NCBI GenBank assembly: GCA_900769375.1
Contig: CAAGGN010000019.1
Span: 1-25,983 of the forward strand
Direction: 5' to 3'
DNA: 25,983 nt
Source: Clostridia bacterium
GTDB taxonomy: Bacteria > Bacillota > Clostridia > Oscillospirales > Acutalibacteraceae
The number at the start of each line of letters is the position of its first letter. Within the stretch, counting starts at the first letter, position 1. The notes beneath the pieces are model-generated. The model did not search any database. It was given only the letters and a program-made list of their open reading frames with translations, and was not told the DNA's origin. Of the stretch, positions 6,181-14,088 are shown piece by piece. The translations under genes were made by a program, and so were the position numbers.

Positions 6181-9100
6181 TTATTCTTCGCTTTCCTTAT
6201 CTTTTTTCTTTTTAAGAACTATGAAGAGAACAACGCCTGCGGCAATAACAACTACGCCTGCGCCTATAGCTAAGATTAACCAGAGATAGCCGTTTTCGCC
6301 TTTATTTTTGCGAATAACCTTAATCTTCTTGCGCTTGGTTTCTTCTTCCTCGTCGTCTTCGTCTTCTTCGAATTCATCCTCATCTTCAAAATCTTCATCA
6401 TCCGAATCATCGATGTCTTCGAATTCTTCTTCATCCTCAACCATATAGCCGAGAGCCACATTAAGAGCAGAGGAAATATCATCTACGGTAAAGTAGTAAT
6501 ATCCGTCGGCAGCATCAAATTCAATCATTGAAAGTGAGCCAAACTCACCGAGAAGAACAAAGATATCTTCAGTAATAGAAGAAAGTTTTTCAGGAATATA
6601 GAGAACTATTTCTCTTCCGCCTGTATCGGCAACGATATCTCCGTTTACATCAATAAAGTAGATTTCATAAATATCGGTATCAACCTTAAGTCCCTGCTCC
6701 TTTGCGGAAGCGAGTTCATCTTCGGTTGGCGTTCTATTTACAACAATCATACCCTGAATAACATCGTATACATCGTTTTCGCGAAGAGCGAGAATCTCGG
6801 CCTTGATACCTGTTTTTTCATCCTCAACAGTAGCGGCAATACCATTTACGGCACGGCTCTTAAGCTCAAGACCGTTAACCTGAATTTCACCGATAACTGC
6901 GGCGATATGGTCGAAGTAACGGGTATAGTTCTCGTTTTCGCCACGCAAGAACTCTATTCTTACATACTGGGCAACCTGAGGAACGAACTCATAAGTGTAA
7001 TATGCATCTTGGACTGACTGCGTCCAGCTTTTAGCAGGTACGGCATCCTTTTGGAAGAGCGCTACGGAATCATCGCCAAAGTAGAAATTAAGCTCATCAG
7101 GCCAATATTCCCTGCTACTTCCGCCTACGAGTGTAATATCATCGATAGCATTAAGGGTGCCAAGGTCAAGGAGTATACTAACGCTTTCTTCACCGTTCTT
7201 ACCGCCAAAGAGGTCGAAAACGGAATCGTTATCGTTATCGAATGCCTTTCCGAGAGGATAAAGTCCGTTCCAAGTTTTCCAAGAACCGAGCCACTTATTG
7301 CCGTACTCGGTAGTGCCTTGGAAGTAACCTGTTGACTTATCCTGCAAATAGAATGAAGCGGAATCAGGGTTTTCTTCCACCAAGTTCAAATAGGTGAATT
7401 CTTGGTCATTACCGCCTATGGCAGATACTTCGCTTATTTTTAAATCTTCGCCTTCATTTTCGAGAATCTCAAAACGAACATAACGTGCCTTTATGGGAGA
7501 TGAAGCAAATCCCTTACCGAAATAGGTTTCTCCTAATCCGTCATAATCGGAATAGATAAGTGAACTGCTTTCCCAAATCGCATCCTCAACGGTGGAAGCA
7601 TAGATATTCATTCTCTTAACGGTTCCCGACCTGAGCTTCATACAAATTTCCTCTAAAGTCATTTCTGCCGCAAGGTTATATATAAAGTCAAGTTTTTCGC
7701 CGTCTTTAATGGTTATATCTGCGAAGGTTGCCTCGTTTTCATCATAGGTGTTTTTATGCTCAACACCGTCATACTCGCTATCGCCAACCTCTTTGGTTAC
7801 GCCTCTTGCATCGGTGCGATAAATATCAGCGGGAACGTGACTTGTAAGGTTTACAAGAGCATAGGGCTTAACCCATTCTTCACCGTAAACACCGAATTCA
7901 GATAAACGAACACCAAGTGCGCTAACATAGTCTGGATTTGTTGAAGCATATTCCCAGTCACTGATAGGATAGGTAATATGGAAACTTACATAACGAGCTA
8001 TAACCTTATTTTTAAGTGTAAACAATTGAGACACGGTAGTGCCGTTAGGACCTTCTACGGTATTATCGTAGGAAAGAAGCATACTTCTTGACATAAACAA
8101 TGAGTTTACATCCTTTGAAGCATAGATTTCATACTTACCTGTTTCAAGACCCTTATTGTTCCAATGGTTGATAAATAGCTTATCTATTGTATAGGTTGTA
8201 CCAAGGTCATAATAGAAATGAATGGAAATGGTCTGGTCCTTTTCCTTAATGGAATACTGACCGTAAACCGCAACGGGAGTTGTGGTATCAGCATCGGTAA
8301 GATTTTCCTGCTTATAGTTTGTACCGATAAAGCTGCTCCAGTCAAACTTTAATCCCGCCTTAATCTTTGCGGTTTTTCCTACAAGGATATTTTCGCCGAT
8401 ATCAGCAATCTTACCGCTGGAGAAATTGCCTTTTTCAAGTTCATAGGTAATAACCTCGCCATATGCCTTAAATTCTGCAAAGCTTACGGTATCGGTATCG
8501 CCAAATACACGAATTCCTAAATATACACCTGCAACTGCGGGCTTACCGTCAAAATTAAATCTCTGAACCGACTTGCCCTCTTCATTTGCGAAGGGTACTA
8601 AAAGATTATTATGCAAGAATAGTTCGGACTGACTATTACCAAGATAAACATAATACTTATCAGCTGTATTAGCATCATCATTGTAAATAAACAGATCGGA
8701 AATACTTGCTTCTCCGGAGAACTGATATACGAAATCGGTAAATGAAGCCTCGTTGGAATTATCAAGACCTGTTACAGAGCCAACGGTAGTAATATCACCG
8801 TCTGTAAGTGGAATAAGATTATTCGAGGCAACCTCTTCTCTTGTTTCACCGTCTGCAGAATGATAAACGGTAGGAACCAAGGTTGCGAAAATATTTGCGC
8901 TGCCAACTGTAGCCGCATCAATCTCGGCATCAGTTCCGTTATCATAATTGGTAACATTGGTACTGCGAGATATTTCTAAACGGTCCCTTACCTCTATGGC
9001 TTTATCAAGCGCCTCTTTAAAAGCATCGGCGCCATCATACTTGCCGTAATCGATTCTTGAAATTGCAGCAATCCAGTCAGAAAGATTCCAACCTTCATTA

Positions 9101-10572
9101 CCTTCGGGCACTAAACCTGCACTTATTTCAAAGTTTATACTACCAAGAGTTATTGTACCGCCCGCTGCATTACCGATGCTCATAATTATTCGGTATACAC
9201 TACCATCAGCTATACCTGTGTTTTTTACCCAATTTTCGCCGTAAACCTCATTAAAGGATACCTTATGCCACATTCCATCACCCATAAGGGTAATTGTACC
9301 TTCTATTTTGTATGGCGTGTGATTCGTCGTTTCAGGTGCTTGAACATATATACCATTAATAATTTTAGCTGATTCTGCGCCTTCAAGCTTATACCAGAAA
9401 TATGCATTCTTTATCTTATGAGCGGTAAAGGTGGTCAGTCCCGCACCTTCGCATTCATAAAGCACGGTCTGCTTATTACCCGATATCTTATAGGCGGGTG
9501 CTATATCGGTAAGTCCCGAAATAGTTGCCATTTTTTGACCAAGATAGGTCTTAACGTTAGTTGCATCTGCGCCTTCGGGAAGTGCACCCGTATAGTCAGC
9601 TACATTGGTCGCATAGGTATCTGCATTGCAGATCACACCATCTGCATCCCAATATCTTCTGGGATAGATATATTCTCCTGCATTAGAAGAAAGATTATTT
9701 GCGGCATTTTTAAGTTCCTCAATAGCCACGTCCTCTTCGCAAAGGAGTTTTAGAGCTTCAAGCTTTTCTACAAAAGTTTCAGTGTTGCCATATCGGCTTA
9801 TATCGAGAGCCATTGCTGCTGCAAGAATCTCTGATGGTTTCATATTAGCAACTCCGGCAGGAACGGAAACTTTTTCTCTGAACTGCAAAGAGCCAACAAC
9901 TGCCTTAACCGTAGTGGAGGTAGAATTGGTTTTCATACTTAACTGTAAGCCGTTAAGCTCATTAAGACCGCTAAGAGCTGCCATACCGCCGTTTATAAGG
10001 TCGGTATCGGTAATTGTTACCCAACTGCCCTCTTTATTTGCAGTTATGGTATAACCTTTAGCGAGTGAAGTGTTATCAGCACTACCTGCTACAACATTTG
10101 CATAAACAACCAAGTCAGCACTTAATTCTTCGAAATAAATATTAAAATAGAAACCACTGCAATTGGTAACATCATAGTTAACGTAATCAGCGTTATCTAT
10201 ATTTCCGTAGAAAAGGATACGCTGATTAGAGTATGTTCCATCCACGGTATTTGTAACTGTATAGTTATGGTCGGTTACATAATAAGCGCCAAGCATATCA
10301 GCGGTAGCATTATAAGGTAGTGTGCCTTTAGTTTCCTTTATGCTATCTCCCATATGGGTTTTAGAGCCATTGGGGAATATGTAGTTAGGATATAAAACCG
10401 AGGTGGGCTTTGTTGTCATCTGACCCCAAGCGGTTTTAAGATTATCAACTACCTGCTCCTCTGCTGAAAGTGCAGAAACACTGCCAAGACCTGTTAAAAC
10501 AGGGAGAAGTGTTGTGAGAATAATAGCAAAAGAGAGAATTATGCTTAAATGTTTTCTAATAAACTTTTTCAT
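6181..10572 (-). CDS. Large membrane-anchored surface protein with discoidin-like modules
   Basis: A 1463-aa extracellular protein with a Sec signal peptide (about 1-36, KKFIRKH then a hydrophobic core). Residues 40-295 and 300-535 look like a duplicated unit, a beta-sandwich followed by a helical stretch containing SxxIAA...D...Y...F.E.L. At least three, probably four, discoidin (F5/8 type C)-like carbohydrate-binding domains follow at about 590-705, 725-897, 905-1053 and 1085-1237, recognisable by A/NDEN-type openings and ARYVRFEI or AQYVRIEF near their ends. A beta-rich domain (1245-1375), an almost wholly Asp/Glu stretch (1378-1412), a basic patch, one transmembrane helix (1429-1453) and a Lys-rich cytoplasmic tail end the chain. 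There is no LPXTG motif, so anchoring is by the membrane helix. It starts 14 bases after the glycoside hydrolase gene, with AGGAGG 8 bases upstream. It is probably a glycan-binding scaffold; the ligand is unknown. Confidence 0.88.
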   Translation of the reverse strand: MKKFIRKHLSIILSFAIILTTLLPVLTGLGSVSALSAEEQVVDNLKTAWGQMTTKPTSVLYPNYIFPNGSKTHMGDSIKETKGTLPYNATADMLGAYYVTDHNYTVTNTVDGTYSNQRILFYGNIDNADYVNYDVTNCSGFYFNIYFEELSADLVVYANVVAGSADNTSLAKGYTITANKEGSWVTITDTDLINGGMAALSGLNELNGLQLSMKTNSTSTTVKAVVGSLQFREKVSVPAGVANMKPSEILAAAMALDISRYGNTETFVEKLEALKLLCEEDVAIEELKNAANNLSSNAGEYIYPRRYWDADGVICNADTYATNVADYTGALPEGADATNVKTYLGQKMATISGLTDIAPAYKISGNKQTVLYECEGAGLTTFTAHKIKNAYFWYKLEGAESAKIINGIYVQAPETTNHTPYKIEGTITLMGDGMWHKVSFNEVYGENWVKNTGIADGSVYRIIMSIGNAAGGTITLGSINFEISAGLVPEGNEGWNLSDWIAAISRIDYGKYDGADAFKEALDKAIEVRDRLEISRSTNVTNYDNGTDAEIDAATVGSANIFATLVPTVYHSADGETREEVASNNLIPLTDGDITTVGSVTGLDNSNEASFTDFVYQFSGEASISDLFIYNDDANTADKYYVYLGNSQSELFLHNNLLVPFANEEGKSVQRFNFDGKPAVAGVYLGIRVFGDTDTVSFAEFKAYGEVITYELEKGNFSSGKIADIGENILVGKTAKIKAGLKFDWSSFIGTNYKQENLTDADTTTPVAVYGQYSIKEKDQTISIHFYYDLGTTYTIDKLFINHWNNKGLETGKYEIYASKDVNSLFMSRSMLLSYDNTVEGPNGTTVSQLFTLKNKVIARYVSFHITYPISDWEYASTNPDYVSALGVRLSEFGVYGEEWVKPYALVNLTSHVPADIYRTDARGVTKEVGDSEYDGVEHKNTYDENEATFADITIKDGEKLDFIYNLAAEMTLEEICMKLRSGTVKRMNIYASTVEDAIWESSSLIYSDYDGLGETYFGKGFASSPIKARYVRFEILENEGEDLKISEVSAIGGNDQEFTYLNLVEENPDSASFYLQDKSTGYFQGTTEYGNKWLGSWKTWNGLYPLGKAFDNDNDSVFDLFGGKNGEESVSILLDLGTLNAIDDITLVGGSSREYWPDELNFYFGDDSVALFQKDAVPAKSWTQSVQDAYYTYEFVPQVAQYVRIEFLRGENENYTRYFDHIAAVIGEIQVNGLELKSRAVNGIAATVEDEKTGIKAEILALRENDVYDVIQGMIVVNRTPTEDELASAKEQGLKVDTDIYEIYFIDVNGDIVADTGGREIVLYIPEKLSSITEDIFVLLGEFGSLSMIEFDAADGYYYFTVDDISSALNVALGYMVEDEEEFEDIDDSDDEDFEDEDEFEEDEDDEEEETKRKKIKVIRKNKGENGYLWLILAIGAGVVVIAAGVVLFIVLKKKKDKESEE

Positions 10573-10586
10573 ATTTTCTTCCTCCT

Positions 10587-12785
10587 TTACTCAGTTGCTG
10601 CGGCTTCCCATTTACCGTAAAGATGAACGGTAGAACTCCAGGAAGCATCGGTTTTGGTGATGGGTTCCCCTGTAAATTCAGGATTATTGTACCATCCCTT
10701 AAATGTGTAACCCTTATCGGCAATAAAGCCGGGGTTGCGAATACCCGTTTTTGTGGCGGGCTTAATATCTTCCACAGTGCCAATTTCCTTGAGATAAGTG
10801 CAATATTCGCCACCTGCTGCCCCAAACATATGGTTAAGATAGAGTCTATATTCGCCAACTCTGATAATAGCAATGACATATCCTGCGGTCTCTTCGGGCA
10901 TTGTAGTATTAGGTGTTACCTTAATGGCAATAGTATCGCCTTTCTTAAGATTAGAAGATGCGGTAAATGTTGCTATACCGCTTGCGTTCTGTTCTAATTT
11001 GCCGATAGAATCAAGTACTGTTTTAGAAGCAAAAGCATAGTCCTCTTCCTCATCAACGCTACTATAATCATAAACTTCAAAATTAAAATCTACGCACTCG
11101 GTACCGTATATATCCTTAACAGAAATATCTACGCTACCACCGGGCTGAACCGAAAGTTCTGCATCTTCAAGAACAACCTGAATCTGCTCTGCCATAGTGG
11201 TCAAAGCCATAAAGCCATTAATAAAACTATCTTCTTTAGAAAGCACATAGGTAAGAGTACCATTGCTATCTGCAGTAATTACATCTCTTCTTACAGGAAG
11301 AAGGTCACCTGTCTTAATAGGAATATTAGTATCATCAATATATCCGTTTTTATCAATATCTTCATTTGTATTGATAAGATGAACGCCAAACTGCTTGCCT
11401 GCAAACTTTGAGCCAAGCTCAACCTTTAAGGTGCGGTCGGTATCACACTTATCAAATTCAAGTAAAACGGTGCAGTCATCACCCTTAACATAGGTAGCTG
11501 CATAAATATCTTCAGCATCCACTTCTGTTTTATATGTAGTACAGTGTTTAGGAATATAACGAGCAGCCAGTGCTTTTTCCGTAAAGTGAACACCTACTCT
11601 TTCAAGACCCTCTGAGGGAGCTTCCCAATAACATATATCAAGCTGGCTCTGACCTACATTCATAGGATGAGCAATTAAAGTTCCGTAATAAAACCAAGAA
11701 GCCGAACCGGAATACCCTGAATTTGCATGGGTGAGCAAATTGGTGAAAGAATTTTCAAGGAATGCACCCGAACGAGATTCATTACCTGAAGTAGATGTAT
11801 AAGGGTCATCGGAATATTTTCCGTTAAACTCATTTATAAACAATTCTAAATCAGGGAACATATCCTTTAACTCTTTGGAAAGAAGCACGACAGTTTCTCT
11901 GTCCTTGGCACTCTGATACAGATGGTTAGATATACCGTCAGCATAACCGGTCTTTATAAGATATTTATCAGCAAACTCGATAAACTGACCGATAGGAGAT
12001 TCGTTTGCCCAACCTGCAAGCTCGGTTGCAAAGATATATATGCCGTCACGAATGCCTGCCTGATTTTTCTCAAGAGAACGAAGACCTGCCTTATTAAGCT
12101 CTAAACTTGTTTGTCTTACAACCTCAGCCCAATAAGCGCGCTTATCGAAGAAGGCCTCGAAGTTACCACCGTTTACTTCGTTATGGAAGGAAAGATAGTT
12201 AACCTTAACGCCATTTTCAGCAAGCTTATTGATAACTGCTACGGTGGCGCGCGCAAATGCGGGAATATCCTTGGGCGCGCTTCTGGTGCCACCTTCACTT
12301 AAAGAAACATCATCAATAGCGTACCATGCAGTCATCTCAACGGTAATACGACCACCCATATTGAGCAGTATCTCACCGCCGCCGTTATAAATAGCTTGAG
12401 CATTTCTTAAAAAAGATTTAAATTCTGAACTTTCCCAATTATAAATACCGTGAGTCCAGTTATACTCCTGCTCCTCAGCAGGAAGTTTAGCGTCAACTAA
12501 CCAGTTAGGTAAAAACATCATACGCATATATGCGGGTTTAACCGTATTTGTGCGTTGATCATTTACCGTTTGGTAAGCATCATTCATACCGTAAGCATAG
12601 TTGCCTATCCAAAGATTATCACCAAGACCGTGATAATCATCGTTCAGCACCGTATCAGTATCCACGGTAATGGTTCTGGTTGAATCTCCCATAGCAGGAA
12701 TTGCAACTGCAGTTACTGCAACAACGAGACAACCGAAAAATGCAATCACACTCATAAGAGCGCGTTTTGAAAAGATTTTCTTCAT
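10587..12785 (-). CDS. Secreted putative clan GH-A glycoside hydrolase with C-terminal Listeria-Bacteroides repeat
   Basis: A 732-aa exported protein. The signal peptide (about 1-33) is followed by an alpha/beta-barrel-like domain (about 37-415). SFHNEVNG with Glu203 after strand 4 and LFINEFNG with Glu319 after strand 7 are the likely acid/base and nucleophile of a retaining clan GH-A enzyme. I cannot assign the family; a GH30/GH39-like fold is a guess. A beta-sandwich accessory region follows (about 415-520), then an Ig-like/filamin-like domain (about 545-640). Near 690-728 is a GYTFKGWYNNPEFTGEPI...LYGKWE motif, a Listeria-Bacteroides (InlB B-type) repeat found in surface proteins. AAGGAG precedes the ATG. 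It is the first gene of an operon with the discoidin protein, suggesting joint action on an extracellular glycan. Confidence 0.82.
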   Translation of the reverse strand: MKKIFSKRALMSVIAFFGCLVVAVTAVAIPAMGDSTRTITVDTDTVLNDDYHGLGDNLWIGNYAYGMNDAYQTVNDQRTNTVKPAYMRMMFLPNWLVDAKLPAEEQEYNWTHGIYNWESSEFKSFLRNAQAIYNGGGEILLNMGGRITVEMTAWYAIDDVSLSEGGTRSAPKDIPAFARATVAVINKLAENGVKVNYLSFHNEVNGGNFEAFFDKRAYWAEVVRQTSLELNKAGLRSLEKNQAGIRDGIYIFATELAGWANESPIGQFIEFADKYLIKTGYADGISNHLYQSAKDRETVVLLSKELKDMFPDLELFINEFNGKYSDDPYTSTSGNESRSGAFLENSFTNLLTHANSGYSGSASWFYYGTLIAHPMNVGQSQLDICYWEAPSEGLERVGVHFTEKALAARYIPKHCTTYKTEVDAEDIYAATYVKGDDCTVLLEFDKCDTDRTLKVELGSKFAGKQFGVHLINTNEDIDKNGYIDDTNIPIKTGDLLPVRRDVITADSNGTLTYVLSKEDSFINGFMALTTMAEQIQVVLEDAELSVQPGGSVDISVKDIYGTECVDFNFEVYDYSSVDEEEDYAFASKTVLDSIGKLEQNASGIATFTASSNLKKGDTIAIKVTPNTTMPEETAGYVIAIIRVGEYRLYLNHMFGAAGGEYCTYLKEIGTVEDIKPATKTGIRNPGFIADKGYTFKGWYNNPEFTGEPITKTDASWSSTVHLYGKWEAAATE

Positions 12786-12855
12786 TTTCTTTTCTCCTTT
12801 CAGTCCAATATCATTTGTCTATTAATATGTATAATAAGACATAATACCAGTATTG

Positions 12856-12884
12856 ATTATATCACAACGCATTACAATAGTAAA
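12856..12884 (-). promoter_or_regulatory. Promoter of the glycoside hydrolase-surface protein operon
   Basis: On the minus strand TTTACT (12879-12884), a 17-base spacer and a perfect TATAAT (12856-12861) lie about 70 bases upstream of the ATG. The weak -35 and the direct repeats immediately upstream fit an activator-dependent promoter. Confidence 0.65.
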
Positions 12885-12919
12885 TGTGATTTTTTATCCT
12901 GTTTATGTGAAATTTTATC
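12884..12919 (-). repeat. Pair of 15-bp direct repeats at the -35 of the glycoside hydrolase promoter
   Basis: On the minus strand GATAAAATTTCACAT (12905-12919) and GATAAAAAATCACAT (12884-12898) agree at 13 of 15 positions. They start 21 bases apart, two helical turns, and the second abuts the -35 hexamer. This is the layout of sites for activators that bind as head-to-tail dimers, such as AraC-family or YesN-type response regulators. No such regulator is encoded in the window. Confidence 0.5.
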
Positions 12920-12928
12920 TCATTTTTT

Positions 12929-12956
12929 TTGACATAATTGCATTTTTGCATATAAT
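12929..12956 (+). promoter_or_regulatory. Perfect consensus sigma-A promoter on the plus strand in an intergenic region
   Basis: TTGACA (12929-12934), a 16-base spacer and TATAAT (12951-12956) on the plus strand, pointing away from the glycoside hydrolase and towards the 3' end of asnA. No protein gene follows on this strand; the next element is the strong hairpin at 13045-13077. Confidence 0.6.
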
Positions 12957-12962
12957 TGTTAC

Positions 12963-13092
12963 TTTTGTTTAAAAAAATACGTGCCGTTTGTGCAAAATAG
13001 CAATATATCATTGGTGCGTTTAGACGGATTTTACCAAATATTAAAAACCGATAGGTGAAAGTTTCACCTATCGGTTTCGAGTTTTTTATTGA
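12963..13092 (+). ncRNA. Candidate small RNA, about 125-130 nt
   Basis: The span runs from the expected start point of the plus-strand consensus promoter to the T-run after the hairpin at 13045-13077. Promoter and terminator together define a compact transcription unit in a 310-base gap between genes. I see no good open reading frame: a GTG-started 25-codon frame near 12982 lacks a ribosome binding site. The RNA does not resemble any family I can name. The hairpin also serves as the terminator of asnA on the other strand, so the two transcripts converge. Apart from this and the promoter elements described, I see nothing else in the 12786-13095 gap. Confidence 0.4.
13045..13077. terminator. 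Strong bidirectional terminator after asnA
   Basis: A 16-bp stem, AAACCGATAGGTGAAA paired with TTTCACCTATCGGTTT, around a very small loop. On the minus strand it is followed by TTTTTAATATT, ending the asnS-asnA transcript 19 bases after the asnA stop. On the plus strand it is followed by CGAGTTTTTTATT, so it could also end the candidate small RNA. Confidence 0.92.
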
Positions 13093-13095
13093 ATT

Positions 13096-14079
13096 TTAAA
13101 GAAGTTCAATACCAAGTTCTTTGCATCTTTCAATCTCTTTTTGAGGCCAAACAGATGAGTGCACCTCACCAATATGCGCCTTATGAAGAAGAAGCATACA
13201 AAGCCGTGACTGACCGATACCGCCGCCTATGGTAAGAGGTAATTTATCTTCCATAAGGGCTTTATGGAAGGGTAACTCCAATCTATCAAGCTTACCCTCG
13301 GCTTCAAGCTGATTTTTAAGGGATTTTTTATCAACTCGAATACCCATCGAGGAAATCTCAAAAGCGGCATCAGTAACCTTATTGTAAATGAGAATATCAC
13401 CGTTCAAATCCCAATCATCGTAGTCGGGAGCTCGGCCATCGTGCTTTTCGCCATTTTTTAGCTTCCCTCCGATTTTCATAAGGAAAACTGCGCCATATTT
13501 CTTAGCGATGGCGTTTTCTCTTTCCTTAGAGGTTTTATCGGGATACATATTATAAAGCTCTTCGCTGGTTATAAATTCTATATCTCGAGGTAAATAGTTT
13601 TCGAGAATCGGATATTTGCGCTCAACACCATCGGCTGTATTTAAAATAGCGGCATAGATACGGCGCACCGTATCCTTTAAATACTCCTCATTTCTATCAT
13701 CCGTAGAGATTACCTTTTCCCAGTCCCACTGGTCAACATAGATAGAATGAATATTATCGCACTTTTCGTCGCGGCGAATAGCATTCATATCGGTATAAAG
13801 ACCCGTATGCATTTTAAAGCCGTATTCACCGAGCGCCATTCGCTTCCATTTGGCAAGAGAGTGAACGACCTCAACTATTTCTCCACCATCGGCAATATCA
13901 AAACTAACAGGGCGTTCAACACCGTTAAGGTCATCATTAAGACCGCTTCCCTGCTTTACAAAAAGAGGGGCGGAAGCGCGGGAAAGATTCAAAGCATCGC
14001 AAAGATTTTCTTCAAATCTATGCCTAAGAGACCTTATGGCCTTTTGAGTTTCAAGCACGTCTAATTTTGCTTTATACAT
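13096..14079 (-). CDS. asnA: Aspartate-ammonia ligase (asparagine synthetase A)
   Basis: AsnA makes asparagine in the cytoplasm from aspartate, ammonia and ATP, releasing AMP and PPi. It is structurally related to class II aspartyl/asparaginyl-tRNA synthetases. The 327-aa length matches the family. Recognisable segments include the N-terminal ETQKAIRSLRHRFEENL, the KWKRMALGEYGF block, IHSIYVDQWDWEKVI, and the C-terminal IGGGIGQSRLCMLLLHK and HIGEVHSSVWP. It starts 9 bases after asnS and shares its T-box leader, so asparagine supply would rise when tRNA-Asn is uncharged. A strong terminator ends the unit. Confidence 0.96.
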   Translation of the reverse strand: MYKAKLDVLETQKAIRSLRHRFEENLCDALNLSRASAPLFVKQGSGLNDDLNGVERPVSFDIADGGEIVEVVHSLAKWKRMALGEYGFKMHTGLYTDMNAIRRDEKCDNIHSIYVDQWDWEKVISTDDRNEEYLKDTVRRIYAAILNTADGVERKYPILENYLPRDIEFITSEELYNMYPDKTSKERENAIAKKYGAVFLMKIGGKLKNGEKHDGRAPDYDDWDLNGDILIYNKVTDAAFEISSMGIRVDKKSLKNQLEAEGKLDRLELPFHKALMEDKLPLTIGGGIGQSRLCMLLLHKAHIGEVHSSVWPQKEIERCKELGIELL

Positions 14080-14088
14080 AAAATCACC

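Noticed and set aside
6276..6482. A 68-codon Lys/Met-rich minus-strand frame inside the surface protein
   Set aside because: It is the shifted frame of the GAA/GAT-rich acidic segment; such repeats give open alternative frames by composition.
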